Source: Flavobacterium terrigena
GTDB lineage: Bacteria > Bacteroidota > Bacteroidia > Flavobacteriales > Flavobacteriaceae
NCBI RefSeq assembly: GCF_900108955.1
Contig: NZ_FNYA01000001.1
Span: forward strand, 62,001-126,000
Reading direction: 5' to 3'
DNA: 64,000 nucleotides
Part shown: one piece after another, positions 35,903 to 45,324 of the stretch
Position numbering within the stretch: the first letter of the stretch is position 1
How the letters are laid out: each line of letters opens with the position of its first letter
The notes under the pieces: model-generated
Seen by the model: only the letters and a program-made list of their open reading frames with translations
The model's database searches: none
What the model was told of the DNA's origin: nothing
Position numbers and translations under genes: made by a program

Positions 35903-35941
35903 ATAAAAAAGGCGTTCAAATTAACTGAACGCCTTTTTTAT
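35903..35941. terminator. Bidirectional terminator between the TlpA-like and transaldolase genes
   Basis: GGCGTTCA (35911-35918) and TGAACGCC (35926-35933) form the stem with A and T runs on either side. Confidence 0.9.
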
Positions 35942-35955
35942 TTATGTGTTGAAAA

Positions 35956-36612
35956 TTATTTATTTCCTTTTTCGTAATCTGCAACAAACTGAGCAATTCC
36001 TATATCAGTTAATGGATGTTTTAATAATCCTGTAATTGACGACAATGGTCCTGTCATCACATCGGCTCCAATTTTCGCACAGTTAACAACATGCATCGTA
36101 TGACGAACTGAAGCGGCTAAGATTTGAGTTTCGAAACCATAGTTGTCATAAATTTGACGAATTTCATCAATTAAATTTAAACCATCCGTTGAAATATCAT
36201 CTAAACGACCTAAAAATGGTGAACAATATGTTGCACCAGCTTTAGCAGCTAATAAGGCTTGTCCAGCAGAAAATATTAAAGTTACGTTTGTTTTAATTTC
36301 TCTATCTGAAAAATATTTACACGCTTTAATTCCATCTTTAGTCATTGGCAATTTCACCACAATTTGATCGTGCAAATCTGCCAATTCTTCTCCTTCTTTA
36401 ATCATGCCTTCAAAGTCAAGCGCATTCACTTCTGCACTTACATCTCCATCCACTAAATTACAAATATCTACATAATGTTTTAAGATATTATTTTTTCCAG
36501 TAATGCCTTCTTTAGCCATTAATGACGGATTTGTAGTCACACCATCTAAAATACCTAATTCTTGAGCTTCCGCGATGTCTTTTAAGTTTGCTGTATCAAT
36601 AAAAAATTTCAT
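35956..36612 (-). CDS. Transaldolase / fructose-6-phosphate aldolase family enzyme
   Basis: The 218-aa protein is a short-form (type 3B/FSA-like) TIM-barrel transaldolase. Marks: [36 protein letters not shown] at the start, the Schiff-base lysine in [11 protein letters not shown] (Lys near 86), [32 protein letters not shown] (about 108-139) and [10 protein letters not shown] near the end. It works in the non-oxidative pentose phosphate pathway. FSA and transaldolase activities are not separable from the motifs, so no symbol is given. Confidence 0.93.
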   Translation of the reverse strand: MKFFIDTANLKDIAEAQELGILDGVTTNPSLMAKEGITGKNNILKHYVDICNLVDGDVSAEVNALDFEGMIKEGEELADLHDQIVVKLPMTKDGIKACKYFSDREIKTNVTLIFSAGQALLAAKAGATYCSPFLGRLDDISTDGLNLIDEIRQIYDNYGFETQILAASVRHTMHVVNCAKIGADVMTGPLSSITGLLKHPLTDIGIAQFVADYEKGNK

Positions 36613-36688
36613 TTTCTGTATATTTAATTAAGTTGACTTTTATTCTTTTTACAAAATTACGATATAAAACTTCAATTTCAAGTTTCAA

Positions 36689-37492
36689 TTATAATTTATA
36701 GTGATTCATTAGGATTTTCTCGTACATTTTATCTGGCAAAATTCTTTTCAAAACGATAGAGAATTTCTGCATAAAAGCGCCGACTTTATAATGAATTTTT
36801 GGATTTTTTGTTTCGATAATCTGATGAATCGCTACAGCCATCTCTATTGGATTACTTCCGCCTGAAACGTGTTCGTTCATCATGTCTAATTGTGTTTGAT
36901 ATACTTTTTCGTAAGCTGAACCTTTTATAACTGGCGCGTGAAATCTGCGTGAAGCAATATCTGTCGCAAAATCTCCTGGCGCAACGTTTGTAATGTGAAC
37001 TCCAAATGATTTGGTTTCCATTCGTAACGATTCTGTGATTAATTCTAAAGCTCCTTTTGATGACGAATAAACACTTCTAAAAGGTAATCCCATATAACCC
37101 GCAATAGAAGTAATATTGATGATTAAACCGCTTTTTTGAGTACGCATTTGTGGTAAAATCGCTTTCATGGTTTCTATTGGTCCGAAAACATTTGTTTCAA
37201 AATTATTTTTAATTTCTTCTAACGGAATTTCTTCTAACGGTCCAGTTATTCCTACTCCAGCATTATTGATTAACACATCAATTCTTCCTTCTAATTCTAT
37301 AATTTTAGCGATACAAGATTTGATTGAATCCGAATTTCTTACATCTAAATCGACTAATTTAATTTTTGAATTTGATATAGCCGAAGCATTTCTACTCGTT
37401 CCATAAACCACAAATCCTTTTTCCGATAAGAATTCACCGATGGCTTTTCCAATTCCTGATGAACCACCAGTGATAAGTATTACTTTTTTCAT
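36689..37492 (-). CDS. Short-chain dehydrogenase/reductase
   Basis: The 267-aa SDR has the cofactor-binding TGGSSGIGKAIGEFL (residues 8-22), the NNAGVG motif (about 82-87), a Ser in NITSIAGYMG and the catalytic YSSSKGALELI (Tyr near 148, Lys 152). GTSRNA after strand 2 suggests NADP binding. The family includes many oxidoreductases of lipids, sugars and retinoid-like compounds; the substrate is unknown. It follows the DUF3667 gene by four bases and is probably transcribed with it. Confidence 0.92.
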   Translation of the reverse strand: MKKVILITGGSSGIGKAIGEFLSEKGFVVYGTSRNASAISNSKIKLVDLDVRNSDSIKSCIAKIIELEGRIDVLINNAGVGITGPLEEIPLEEIKNNFETNVFGPIETMKAILPQMRTQKSGLIINITSIAGYMGLPFRSVYSSSKGALELITESLRMETKSFGVHITNVAPGDFATDIASRRFHAPVIKGSAYEKVYQTQLDMMNEHVSGGSNPIEMAVAIHQIIETKNPKIHYKVGAFMQKFSIVLKRILPDKMYEKILMNHYKL

Positions 37493-37496
37493 TTTT

Positions 37497-38411
37497 TTAT
37501 AAAATATATACAGTATGAAGTAAGGCTAATAACATAATAATAAATAGCATCACAAAATTAAAGAAATAGATAAAACAGAATTTAAGAAAGGTTTTAATTC
37601 TAGATTCTTGATAAAATTTTCGATACGATTTATAGAAGATGATTTGAAGAATTAGAAAAACTGCAAATTCGTACCAGCTGTTACATTCATAAGGAGTTAA
37701 GCCAACTAAAGTTGAAATTATGGCAGAAAATGAAAGTATTAATAAAAGAGTTGAAAAATAATGAAAGGTAAAAATACCATGATCAAAAAACCACCATTTC
37801 TTTTTATCATGTGTGAGCCATAATCCAAAAGCAAAAAACGGCATAAAGAAGAAAATCCATTTAGGTAAATTAGAAATCGCTTTATTAAACATCATTTTAT
37901 TAATTTCTCTGATGGTATATTTCTGATTTAACTTGGTCATCTTATCGTTGATATTTATATCTAACCACGTTTTTTCCGAGTTATTATTTGCTCTTTTTCC
38001 TCCAATAAATCTTACTTGTTCGTTAAAAACATTCTTTTTATTAAAATAACTATCATTATACTCTGTTCCTGTTGTAACTATATCTTCCACATCATGAAAA
38101 ACAAATGCATTAAATACAAAAAAAGCAAAAAAGTTGATAAAGATGAAAAGCTTAACTGGCGCCATAAACTTTTTCCTTTGACCATTTAAATAAATTATAG
38201 ACAAAGTTGCAGGCGTGTACAATAAGTATTTTATGGCTTTCCAAAAGCTATTATCGTAATGCACTAAATCTTCAATAAAGTGCGTAAATAAATAATGAAA
38301 TGATTTTTTAGTTTCTGTATTTTCTTGTCCACAAGTAGGGCAAAAACGTACAGTAACTTCATCTCCGCAGTTTAGGCAAGTTGTATCTTCTCTTAATTTA
38401 CCGTGACTCAT
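37497..38411 (-). CDS. DUF3667 membrane protein with zinc ribbon
   Basis: The protein is 304 aa from ATG at 38411; ATG at 38420 is also in frame. The N-terminal CLNCGDEVTVRFCPTCGQ is a four-Cys zinc ribbon at about residues 12-29. FHYLFTHFIEDLVHYDNSFWKAIKYLLYTPA, the DUF3667 hallmark, then leads into about five transmembrane helices (from residue 85). The function is unknown. Each Bacteroidota genome has several paralogues, and regulation of membrane lipids has been suggested but not shown. It is co-transcribed with the SDR gene downstream. Confidence 0.9.
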   Translation of the reverse strand: MSHGKLREDTTCLNCGDEVTVRFCPTCGQENTETKKSFHYLFTHFIEDLVHYDNSFWKAIKYLLYTPATLSIIYLNGQRKKFMAPVKLFIFINFFAFFVFNAFVFHDVEDIVTTGTEYNDSYFNKKNVFNEQVRFIGGKRANNNSEKTWLDININDKMTKLNQKYTIREINKMMFNKAISNLPKWIFFFMPFFAFGLWLTHDKKKWWFFDHGIFTFHYFSTLLLILSFSAIISTLVGLTPYECNSWYEFAVFLILQIIFYKSYRKFYQESRIKTFLKFCFIYFFNFVMLFIIMLLALLHTVYIL

Positions 38412-38443
38412 TGTTTTCAAGTTTTAATCTTGTAAAACTAAAT

Positions 38444-38480
38444 AAAAAAAAGTGCATACAAAAGTTTGTATGCACTTTAA
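38444..38480 (-). terminator. Terminator of the Cys-rich small protein gene
   Basis: AGTGCATACA (38451-38460) and TGTATGCACT (38467-38476) are exact 10-base complements with a T-run on the minus strand. Confidence 0.85.
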
Positions 38481-38498
38481 AACTACTTTAAAAGCAAA

Positions 38499-38684
38499 TT
38501 ACTTTTTGTCTTTTTTCTTTGTATCGCAAGAAGCTTCTTTTTTGTCTGATTCTCCACAACACTTTTTACCGTTTACAGAACAAGATTTTTCTGTTTTCAC
38601 TTTTTTCTTTTGTTTTGGTTCTTGGGCATTTGTAGTTGTTGAAAATAAAAATGCCACTGCTACTACTAAAATTAATTTTTTCAT
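38499..38684 (-). CDS. Small secreted Lys/Cys-rich protein
   Basis: The 61-aa protein has a signal peptide (about residues 1-20, ending TTNAQ). The mature part is only 41 residues, nearly half Lys, with four Cys as SCSVNGKKCCGESDKKEASC. Such short exported Cys/Lys proteins might bind metals or anionic polymers. I do not know the family. It is followed by a strong terminator. The gap to the large gene upstream is 35 bases, so it could be the last gene of that transcript. Confidence 0.6.
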   Translation of the reverse strand: MKKLILVVAVAFLFSTTTNAQEPKQKKKVKTEKSCSVNGKKCCGESDKKEASCDTKKKDKK

Positions 38685-38719
38685 TCTGTTTGATTTAAAT
38701 TGGTTACTATTATTTGTTA

Positions 38720-40318
38720 TTAATTGATTATTATTTTTTTAGTACAATAAAATTTATTGTCTAAAACAAATGTGATGACCTGAATTTTATCTTCAGAATT
38801 TACTAAATTAAAAGTCATCGTATTGTTTCCTTGTTTTAATTCGTCAATTTCACCATCATCTAGCAATTGGCCACTTTCGTTAGTCACAAAATAATCTAAA
38901 GTGGCTACATAAGGCAAATAAAACTGAATTGAAACCGAATTTTCTTTGGTTGGATTTGGAGAAACTGTAAAAGTAAATTCATTTTTCCCGTCAATACTAC
39001 TTTGTCCTAAAATGGCATTTTTTATTAATTTAACTTCATAAATGGTTGCTCCAGCACTTGTTGTATTAGTTTCATTGTTAGTAAATGGGTTTATTGAAGG
39101 ACTGTCAATTCCACCATAAATATGACCAATCACAAATTCATTAGCAGTAATATCATTTAATTTTATGACCTCATTAGAATAATGCGGCAAGTTTTTATTT
39201 GGAATAAATTCTGCGCCAGCGCCTTTTAAATTTGGCATTTCAACCTCTAATTTATATTCTGATAAATCACTGTTTGCCACACGCGTTGTTCTACTTATTG
39301 TTTTTACAAAAGGTACATCATCATCCTGAACCAATGTCGTTCCATTGTAATAATACCTGCTAATTCCACCAAAAAATAAGTTGTGCATTTTATTCTCAAT
39401 TCCATCATACAAACCTACTTTTGCACTGTGATAGTTGCTTAAATATTGATTAAACTGAGTTTGTGGAAAATAGCCACTTGCTTTTATATCAACTGGATAC
39501 AAGAATGGCAGGTCGGCATTAATTTGAAACACACCTGATGAAATGGTATAACCTTCTTCCCCATTCGGAAAAACTTGCGGCACCAAATTATAATCACGAC
39601 GGTGCAAATGCACTACATCTTCCACAAAAGAATAATTATTATAACTCAGTTGTGTTCCTGAATTATCAATCGTAAATTTCTGTACTTTGTTGATATAACT
39701 TTGTTCGAAAGTTGGATTATTCATTGGATTGTATCTCCCAGTAAACACTTGTCCACCAATCAAATAAAATTCATTTCCAATTTTCCCTAATTGTCCGCCT
39801 GTATTTTGAAATATAGGATTGGTAATTTGTTTAAAATTAGAAGAAATTGAAGTTCCATTGATAACAGCATCAATTAAGTTTGGCACTTGAATACTGGTTA
39901 ATTTATCAAAAGTCACATGATCATTTAGTGATTCTGAAAAAGCATAACCTCCAATAATATATAAAACGTCACCATCTTGATAAAAATTCATATTGGTTGC
40001 TTGCAATTGTTCTTTTAAACCTGTGGCTAATGAAGTTAATGGTGTAGACCAAACCTGTTGCGTTTCCACATCAATTACAATTATATTAGAATTGTTTTGC
40101 GAGTTTGGAAATGCATTAAAAGGTTGTCTGGCATGAACACCATCTTTTCTTCCACCTAATATTAACCATTTTCCGTTATGTTGCGCAAAAGCATAAGAAT
40201 GTAAACCTTGTAAACCTGGAATAGCTATAGGTGTAAGTTGTACGTTATAGTCAAACGTAATTTGTGCAATACTTACTTTATAAAAAAGTAAGATTACAAT
40301 GATAAAATATTTTTTCAT
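38720..40318 (-). CDS. Kelch-like protein with type IX sorting domain
   Basis: The 532-aa protein has a signal peptide (about residues 1-18, ending VSIAQ). The body has Kelch-type beta-propeller repeats, with recurring GG followed by an aromatic or aliphatic strand: KWLILGGRKDG, YIIGGYAFSE, FYLIGGQVFTG, FFGGISRYYYN, HIYGGIDSP. The last 85 residues (about 448-532, FTVSPNPTKENSVSIQF to KKIIIN) match a type A sorting domain, the signal for export by the PorQ-containing type IX system. It is thus predicted at the surface. The ligand is unknown. Confidence 0.85.
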   Translation of the reverse strand: MKKYFIIVILLFYKVSIAQITFDYNVQLTPIAIPGLQGLHSYAFAQHNGKWLILGGRKDGVHARQPFNAFPNSQNNSNIIVIDVETQQVWSTPLTSLATGLKEQLQATNMNFYQDGDVLYIIGGYAFSESLNDHVTFDKLTSIQVPNLIDAVINGTSISSNFKQITNPIFQNTGGQLGKIGNEFYLIGGQVFTGRYNPMNNPTFEQSYINKVQKFTIDNSGTQLSYNNYSFVEDVVHLHRRDYNLVPQVFPNGEEGYTISSGVFQINADLPFLYPVDIKASGYFPQTQFNQYLSNYHSAKVGLYDGIENKMHNLFFGGISRYYYNGTTLVQDDDVPFVKTISRTTRVANSDLSEYKLEVEMPNLKGAGAEFIPNKNLPHYSNEVIKLNDITANEFVIGHIYGGIDSPSINPFTNNETNTTSAGATIYEVKLIKNAILGQSSIDGKNEFTFTVSPNPTKENSVSIQFYLPYVATLDYFVTNESGQLLDDGEIDELKQGNNTMTFNLVNSEDKIQVITFVLDNKFYCTKKIIIN

Positions 40319-40392
40319 TTATAAATAGCATTAAGTTATTCCACTAATATCTATGAACAGATTTAGCAGTAAAATAATTTAAACTGAAATAT

Positions 40393-40716
40393 TTATGAAA
40401 TAATTTTCGGAGGTTGCCAAATGGAATTTTGGTACTTAGAAATAAGATTTTCTTGGTAATAAATCTTCTCTTTTTTTGAAGTAATAACAACTGTTTTTAC
40501 AGGTGCTTTGTATAGTTTTGATTGTAGATAATTCACAGGTGTAAAACTTAAACTCATAATGATTTTACCCTTTTCGCAACAACCACTTTCAAAATCATTA
40601 TTGTCACAAGAAGATGATTTGCACGTTTCACTTAACTGCATTTTGATAACTCTCACAGATGGAAGAGCCATTAATGCAGTTAAATAGAAACAAAATATTA
40701 TTGCAAATAATCTCAT
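40393..40716 (-). CDS. Small exported Cys-rich protein, HYC_CC_PP-like
   Basis: The protein is 107 aa from ATG at 40716. The upstream frame lies inside the sulfur gene at 40727 and is not used. A signal-like helix (about residues 1-20) is followed by CKSSSC, then SGCCEKGK, and near the end WQPPKI. The CC and PP spacing resembles the HYC_CC_PP group of small Bacteroidota proteins, but the HYC motif is absent, so the match is tentative. It follows the CstB-like gene by ten bases, which hints at a role in thiol or metal handling. Confidence 0.5.
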   Translation of the reverse strand: MRLFAIIFCFYLTALMALPSVRVIKMQLSETCKSSSCDNNDFESGCCEKGKIIMSLSFTPVNYLQSKLYKAPVKTVVITSKKEKIYYQENLISKYQNSIWQPPKIIS

Positions 40717-40726
40717 TAATTTATTT

Positions 40727-42142
40727 TTACAAAACTTTACTTTGGCAAATAAAATCAGTTCTTGGTAACTCTGTTGTTTTAGCAATCGCATTAAAGCCAC
40801 CATCAATTTCAGAGAAATTTCTGTAGCCACGTGCTTGTAAAATGGATGCTGCAATCATACTACGATATCCACCTGCACAATGTAAGAAAAAATGTTCGTT
40901 TGGATTGATGTCTTTTACCCAATTGTTGATGTAAGCTAATGGTTTACTGAAAGCGTCTTCAACATGTTCTGCTTCGTATTCACCTTCTTTTCTAACATCT
41001 ATAATTTTGCTTTCACCTATTTTTACTTCTTTTTCGAACTGTTCTGCAGAAATTCTATTAACCGTATCCACATCAAATCCTGCAGCTTTCCATGCATCAA
41101 ATCCACCTTTTAAGTGTCCTAAAATGTTATCAAAACCAACACGAGATAGCCTAGTTACTGTTTCTTCTTCTTTACCAATTTCTGTAATTAAAGCAATTGG
41201 CTGATTCACATCTGCAATTAAAGCGCCAACCCAAGGAGCAAAATCACCATTAATTCCAATGTTTATCGATTGAGGTACAAATCCTTTTGCAAAATCACCG
41301 CTGTTTCTTGTATCTAAAATTAAAGCTCCAGAATCTTCTACAATTGCTTCAAATTCATTCGCATTAATTTCTTTCATTCCATTATTTAAAACATTCTCAA
41401 AACTTGGAATCCCTTTTTTATTCATGGCAACGTTCATCCCAAAATATGCTGGTGGTGGCAATAAACCATCTGTAACTTCTGAAATAAATTCTGCTTCTGT
41501 CATGTTCGCACGCAACGCATAATTTTTTTCTTTTTGTTCACCAATAGTGGAAACCGTTTCTTTACTCATGTTTTTTCCACAAGCCGAACCTGCACCATGT
41601 GCTGGATAAACAATAACATCATCAGCTAAAACCATTACTTTATTTCTTAAAGAATGAAATAAAATCCCTGCCAATTCATCTTGTGTCATGCTTGCAGCTT
41701 TCTGAGCTAGATCTGGTCGCCCAACATCACCAATAAATAGCGTATCTCCAGAAAAAACAGCATGATCTTTACCATTTTCATCTATCAATAAGTAGCAAGT
41801 ACTTTCCATTGTATGACCAGGTGTATGCAATACTTTAATTTTGATATTTCCTACTTCAAAAATTTGTTCATCTTTGGCAGAAATGATTTCAAAATCGGGA
41901 TTTGCATTTGGACCATACACAATTGAAGCGCCCGTTTGTTTGCTTAAATCTAAATGTCCAGAAACGAAATCAGCATGAAAATGCGTTTCGAAAATATATT
42001 TTAGTTTAACATTATCGTTTTTTAATCTTGTGATATATGGAGATGTTTCACGAAGTGGATCAATAATAGCAGCTTCTCCATTTGAAGTAATATAATAAGC
42101 GCCTTGTGCCAAACAACCTGTATAAATTTGTTCTATATTCAT
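40727..42142 (-). CDS. CstB-like persulfide dioxygenase-rhodanese fusion
   Basis: The 471-aa protein has an ETHE1-like metallo-beta-lactamase domain (about residues 1-245) with THFHADFVSGH (His54, His56, Asp58, His63), HTPGHTMEST and FSGDTLFIGDVGRPDL. Two rhodanese domains follow. The first (about 260-350) lacks the catalytic Cys (PIALITEIG at that position). The second (about 365-460) has an active loop CAGGYRS with Cys422. This three-domain order matches CstB, which oxidises persulfides to thiosulfate. It probably detoxifies sulfide or persulfide in the cytoplasm. No CstR-type regulator is near. Confidence 0.9.
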   Translation of the reverse strand: MNIEQIYTGCLAQGAYYITSNGEAAIIDPLRETSPYITRLKNDNVKLKYIFETHFHADFVSGHLDLSKQTGASIVYGPNANPDFEIISAKDEQIFEVGNIKIKVLHTPGHTMESTCYLLIDENGKDHAVFSGDTLFIGDVGRPDLAQKAASMTQDELAGILFHSLRNKVMVLADDVIVYPAHGAGSACGKNMSKETVSTIGEQKEKNYALRANMTEAEFISEVTDGLLPPPAYFGMNVAMNKKGIPSFENVLNNGMKEINANEFEAIVEDSGALILDTRNSGDFAKGFVPQSINIGINGDFAPWVGALIADVNQPIALITEIGKEEETVTRLSRVGFDNILGHLKGGFDAWKAAGFDVDTVNRISAEQFEKEVKIGESKIIDVRKEGEYEAEHVEDAFSKPLAYINNWVKDINPNEHFFLHCAGGYRSMIAASILQARGYRNFSEIDGGFNAIAKTTELPRTDFICQSKVL

Positions 42143-42214
42143 TTGTTCTTTTATTAAAATCTAATACAAATTTAGCTGTAATTTTTAAATAAATTTGTGA
42201 TAATTATCATAAGA

Positions 42215-42604
42215 TTATTTTTTTTCAAAAAATTCATCGTCGCTATGAAAAAATGCGGTTAACCAAATAACTCGTGACAAACGCATAATCCAAGGTTGTA
42301 AAATAATTAAGAAGAAAATATTAATTGGTAGCCACCAAAAAATTTCTTTGTTTTGTAAAGTATAACCAGTTACAAAGACCCAAATTGCAAATGTTATTAA
42401 AGAAAAACCTACGGTTAAACCATAACTAACATAGCCTGTTCCTTGAAAAAAACCTGGTTCAATTTCTGTTCTTTGTCCACAAACATTACATTTTTCAACC
42501 ATTTTATTTCCGTTTGGAAAATTGTACCATTTATTAACAAACAAATTCCCTTCGTGGCAACGTGGGCATTTAAATGAGAATAAATTTTTTAAAAATTTAA
42601 ACAT
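42215..42604 (-). CDS. DUF983 membrane protein
   Basis: The 129-aa protein has a zinc-ribbon start CPRCHEGNLF and, at residue 38, KCNVCGQRTEIEPGFFQGTGYVSYG, which are DUF983 marks. Two transmembrane helices (about 57-80 and 86-104) follow. Its function is unknown. The C-terminus ends in charged residues FHSDDEFFEKK. The gene stands alone on the minus strand. Confidence 0.88.
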   Translation of the reverse strand: MFKFLKNLFSFKCPRCHEGNLFVNKWYNFPNGNKMVEKCNVCGQRTEIEPGFFQGTGYVSYGLTVGFSLITFAIWVFVTGYTLQNKEIFWWLPINIFFLIILQPWIMRLSRVIWLTAFFHSDDEFFEKK

Positions 42605-42663
42605 AACTTATTTTCTGACAAAGATACTCTTTATTAAAAAGTCATACAGTTACAATTGTTACA

Positions 42664-42700
42664 AAAAAAAATCGACTCAAGTGAATGAATCGATTTTAAT
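42664..42700 (-). terminator. Probable terminator of the 176-aa gene
   Basis: AAAATCGA (42668-42675) and TCGATTTT (42690-42697) pair, with a run of T on the minus strand. It lies 16 bases after the stop codon at 42716. Confidence 0.65.
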
Positions 42701-42715
42701 TAATCTTCTATTTTC

Positions 42716-43246
42716 TTATTGTTTTTTGACAACAACATATTTTTCAATATTTACAATATCTAATTTATCATCATAAAATTCAACAACTAAATTTCCATCG
42801 GTATCGAAATAACCAATGGCAGTTCTATTACCTGATCTGAAAATATAACTATTTGTTGATGTTTTTCTCAATAAAGCTTTCATTTCACCTTGCGTGATAA
42901 TATAACCTGAAGCGTCAAGATCTAATTTGTATATTTTTCCATTAGATTCGTAGTAAGAACTTCTATCTACATCAACCGTTCTGGTTGTTCCATCAGGATT
43001 AGTAATTTTTGTGATTTTAGTTACTTCTACTGGCGAATCTACTGTAGGAATATTTTTTGTACCTACTTTTTCATCACCTAGAACGATTTTTTGATCTTTT
43101 TTGATTACTTCGGTTTTAACCGTTTTGTGAGTTCCGTCTGAATCTTTTACTGTTGTAGTTTTAGTCTTCACTTCCGTCTGTGTATTTTGCGCTTCAATTT
43201 GAATTGAGAACAAAAATGCTATTGTACTTAAAATTACTAATTTCAT
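42716..43246 (-). CDS. Exported protein of unknown function
   Basis: The 176-aa protein has a signal peptide (about residues 1-19, ending IEAQ). The mature part begins with Thr/Lys-rich strands (TEVKTKTTTVKDSDGTHKTVKTEV) that look like alternating beta-sheet. A second half follows with GKIYKLDLDASGYIITQGEM and IGYFDTDGNLVVEFYDDK, perhaps a beta-sheet domain. No family is recognised. It is probably periplasmic. It diverges from the outer-membrane gene at 43391. Confidence 0.5.
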   Translation of the reverse strand: MKLVILSTIAFLFSIQIEAQNTQTEVKTKTTTVKDSDGTHKTVKTEVIKKDQKIVLGDEKVGTKNIPTVDSPVEVTKITKITNPDGTTRTVDVDRSSYYESNGKIYKLDLDASGYIITQGEMKALLRKTSTNSYIFRSGNRTAIGYFDTDGNLVVEFYDDKLDIVNIEKYVVVKKQ

Positions 43247-43390
43247 ATCTTTATGTGTTAGATTGTTACATTACAAATTTACGTGCAAGTTCTAAATTTT
43301 AATTGTCATAATTTTGCTAAAATGTTTCATAATTCACATATAAATAGCATTTCAACGTTTTTAATACTAATTTTGGTAATTAAAATCCGA

Positions 43391-45220
43391 ATGTTTCTAA
43401 AGCACAAATCTCTATTTTTTGTTTTGATACTTTTTTGTTATCAACTTTCGCTTGCGCAAAAAACTGAGATTAAAAAAGATACATCAAAAGGATATCGTGA
43501 CATTGAAAAATATTCTAAGAAAAGAAAGTTTACCAAATTTGTTCATAAACTAATTTTTAATCCAGTTGCTAAGGAGAAAGTCAAAAAGTCAAAAAAAAAG
43601 AAAAAAAACCCAACCAATATTTACAACAAATACGAAGGAAAAATAATTCGTAATATAGAAATTACAACTTTGGATCCATTTGGATATTCTGATATTGATT
43701 CCACACAAAAGCCAAAAATTTTCGCTCAAAAAGCTGGGAATGCTTTACATCTAAAAACCAAAAATATTGCGATAAGGAATTTGCTTTTAATAAAGAGAAA
43801 CAAGCCATTAGATTCTTTATTAATAAAAGAATCGGAAAGATTAATTAGGAGTCAGCGTTTTACCAGAAGTGTAACTTCACACATGAAAGTAGTTTCAGGA
43901 GATTCTGTAGATGTTTATATTCGAGTTTTAGATTCCTGGAGTTTGATTCCAGATGCTTCTACTTCTACTTCGAAATCAAAATTTTATCTAAAAGAAAAAA
44001 ACATATTTGGATTAGGTCACGAATTTTCAAACTCGTACATAAAAAGCCTTAAGAGTAATCAAGAAGGCTACAGTATAAGCTATTTTATACCAACGATTCT
44101 GAATTCGTTTATTAGTACGAGATTGAATTATGAAATTGATTTAGATGGAAACTTTGCCAAGTCAATAAACATTGAACGTCCTTTTTTTTCCTCTTATACT
44201 CGATGGGCAGCTGGTGTTAATTTAGGGCAAAATTTGAATAAAGTTTTAACATCCGATTTGAATCAAATTGAAGCAATTCAAAATGCAAAATTCAATTATC
44301 AAGATTATTGGGCTGGACATGCTTTTCGAATTTTCAAAGGAAATTCTGAATACAGTAGAACTACTAATTTTATTACAAGTGCCCGATTTTACAATAAAAA
44401 TTTTACGGAGCAACCTTTTATTAATCCAGATAGCTTAAATATTTATTCTAGCGAAAAATTGTATTTAATAAGTTTAGGCATTTCGTCAAGAAAGTTTACA
44501 CAAGACAAGTATATTTTCAATTTTAATGTGGTGGAAGATGTGGCATCAGGTTTTGTTTACAATATCACCACAGGTTATCAGAAAAAATATGGAGAATATA
44601 AATTTTATGCTGGTGCACGAGTTGAAATTGGTGATTATTTCAAATTTGGTTATTTGAGTGGAAATTTAGAAACGGGAACTTTTTTAGATTTAGGAAAAAC
44701 CAATCAGACCGCAACCAGTTTACGATTTACCTATTTTACAAATTTGCTAGAAATTGGAAAATGGAAATTCCGACAATTTATTAAACCACAATTAATTATT
44801 GGTAATAACAGATTAAATACTAACCAGGACAGGCTTACTTTAAATGACGATGATAATGGAATTGATGGTTTCAGTAGCTCAACGTTATTTGGAACAAAGA
44901 AACTATTAATGACTGTTCAAACGCAGGGTTATTCGCCTTGGCGAGTTATTGGTTTCAGATTGAATCCATATTTGAGTTATACAGCCGGAATGTTGGGTCA
45001 GAAAGACATTGGATTTAGTAAAAGTAAGCTCTATTCTAAAATTAGTGTAGGCGTGATTATTAGTAATGATTATTTGATTTTTAATTCCTTTCAGTTCTCG
45101 TTGTCTTATTATCCGAATATTCCAGATGGCAATTCGATATTTAAAACTAATGCTAACTCTACATCTGATTTTAGTTTACAGAATTTCGAATTATCAAAAC
45201 CAAGCTTAATTGCTTATTGA
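43391..45220 (+). CDS. Outer-membrane beta-barrel protein of unknown function
   Basis: The protein is 609 aa from ATG at 43391, which gives a signal peptide ending LSLAQ. The upstream in-frame ATG codons at 43283 and 43322 would put 36 or 23 residues before it. After a very basic stretch (about 30-80, KKSKKKKKN), a POTRA-like segment (about 85-170, YEGKIIRNIEITTLDPFG) precedes many amphipathic strands up to residue 609. The plan resembles BamA/TamA-type proteins (POTRA then barrel), but this is a pattern judgement. It ends in a bidirectional terminator. Confidence 0.7.
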   Translation: MFLKHKSLFFVLILFCYQLSLAQKTEIKKDTSKGYRDIEKYSKKRKFTKFVHKLIFNPVAKEKVKKSKKKKKNPTNIYNKYEGKIIRNIEITTLDPFGYSDIDSTQKPKIFAQKAGNALHLKTKNIAIRNLLLIKRNKPLDSLLIKESERLIRSQRFTRSVTSHMKVVSGDSVDVYIRVLDSWSLIPDASTSTSKSKFYLKEKNIFGLGHEFSNSYIKSLKSNQEGYSISYFIPTILNSFISTRLNYEIDLDGNFAKSINIERPFFSSYTRWAAGVNLGQNLNKVLTSDLNQIEAIQNAKFNYQDYWAGHAFRIFKGNSEYSRTTNFITSARFYNKNFTEQPFINPDSLNIYSSEKLYLISLGISSRKFTQDKYIFNFNVVEDVASGFVYNITTGYQKKYGEYKFYAGARVEIGDYFKFGYLSGNLETGTFLDLGKTNQTATSLRFTYFTNLLEIGKWKFRQFIKPQLIIGNNRLNTNQDRLTLNDDDNGIDGFSSSTLFGTKKLLMTVQTQGYSPWRVIGFRLNPYLSYTAGMLGQKDIGFSKSKLYSKISVGVIISNDYLIFNSFQFSLSYYPNIPDGNSIFKTNANSTSDFSLQNFELSKPSLIAY

Positions 45221-45250
45221 TAAGTAACATTTTCTCATTGCAATTAAGAC

Positions 45251-45284
45251 ATAAAAAAACCGACACTTTCGAGTCGGTTTTCAT
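45251..45284. terminator. Bidirectional terminator before the stress island
   Basis: CCGAC (45260-45264) and GTCGG (45273-45277), with flanking A and T runs, form the stem. It separates the plus-strand barrel gene from the minus-strand island. Confidence 0.75.
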
Positions 45285-45324
45285 TTTATTGAAACAAAAA
45301 GCTTCAATCTATATTACTAGATTT

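Noticed and set aside
40717..40854. N-terminal extension of the 107-aa Cys-rich gene
   Set aside because: It lies inside the CstB-like gene in another frame; the signal peptide starts at 40716.
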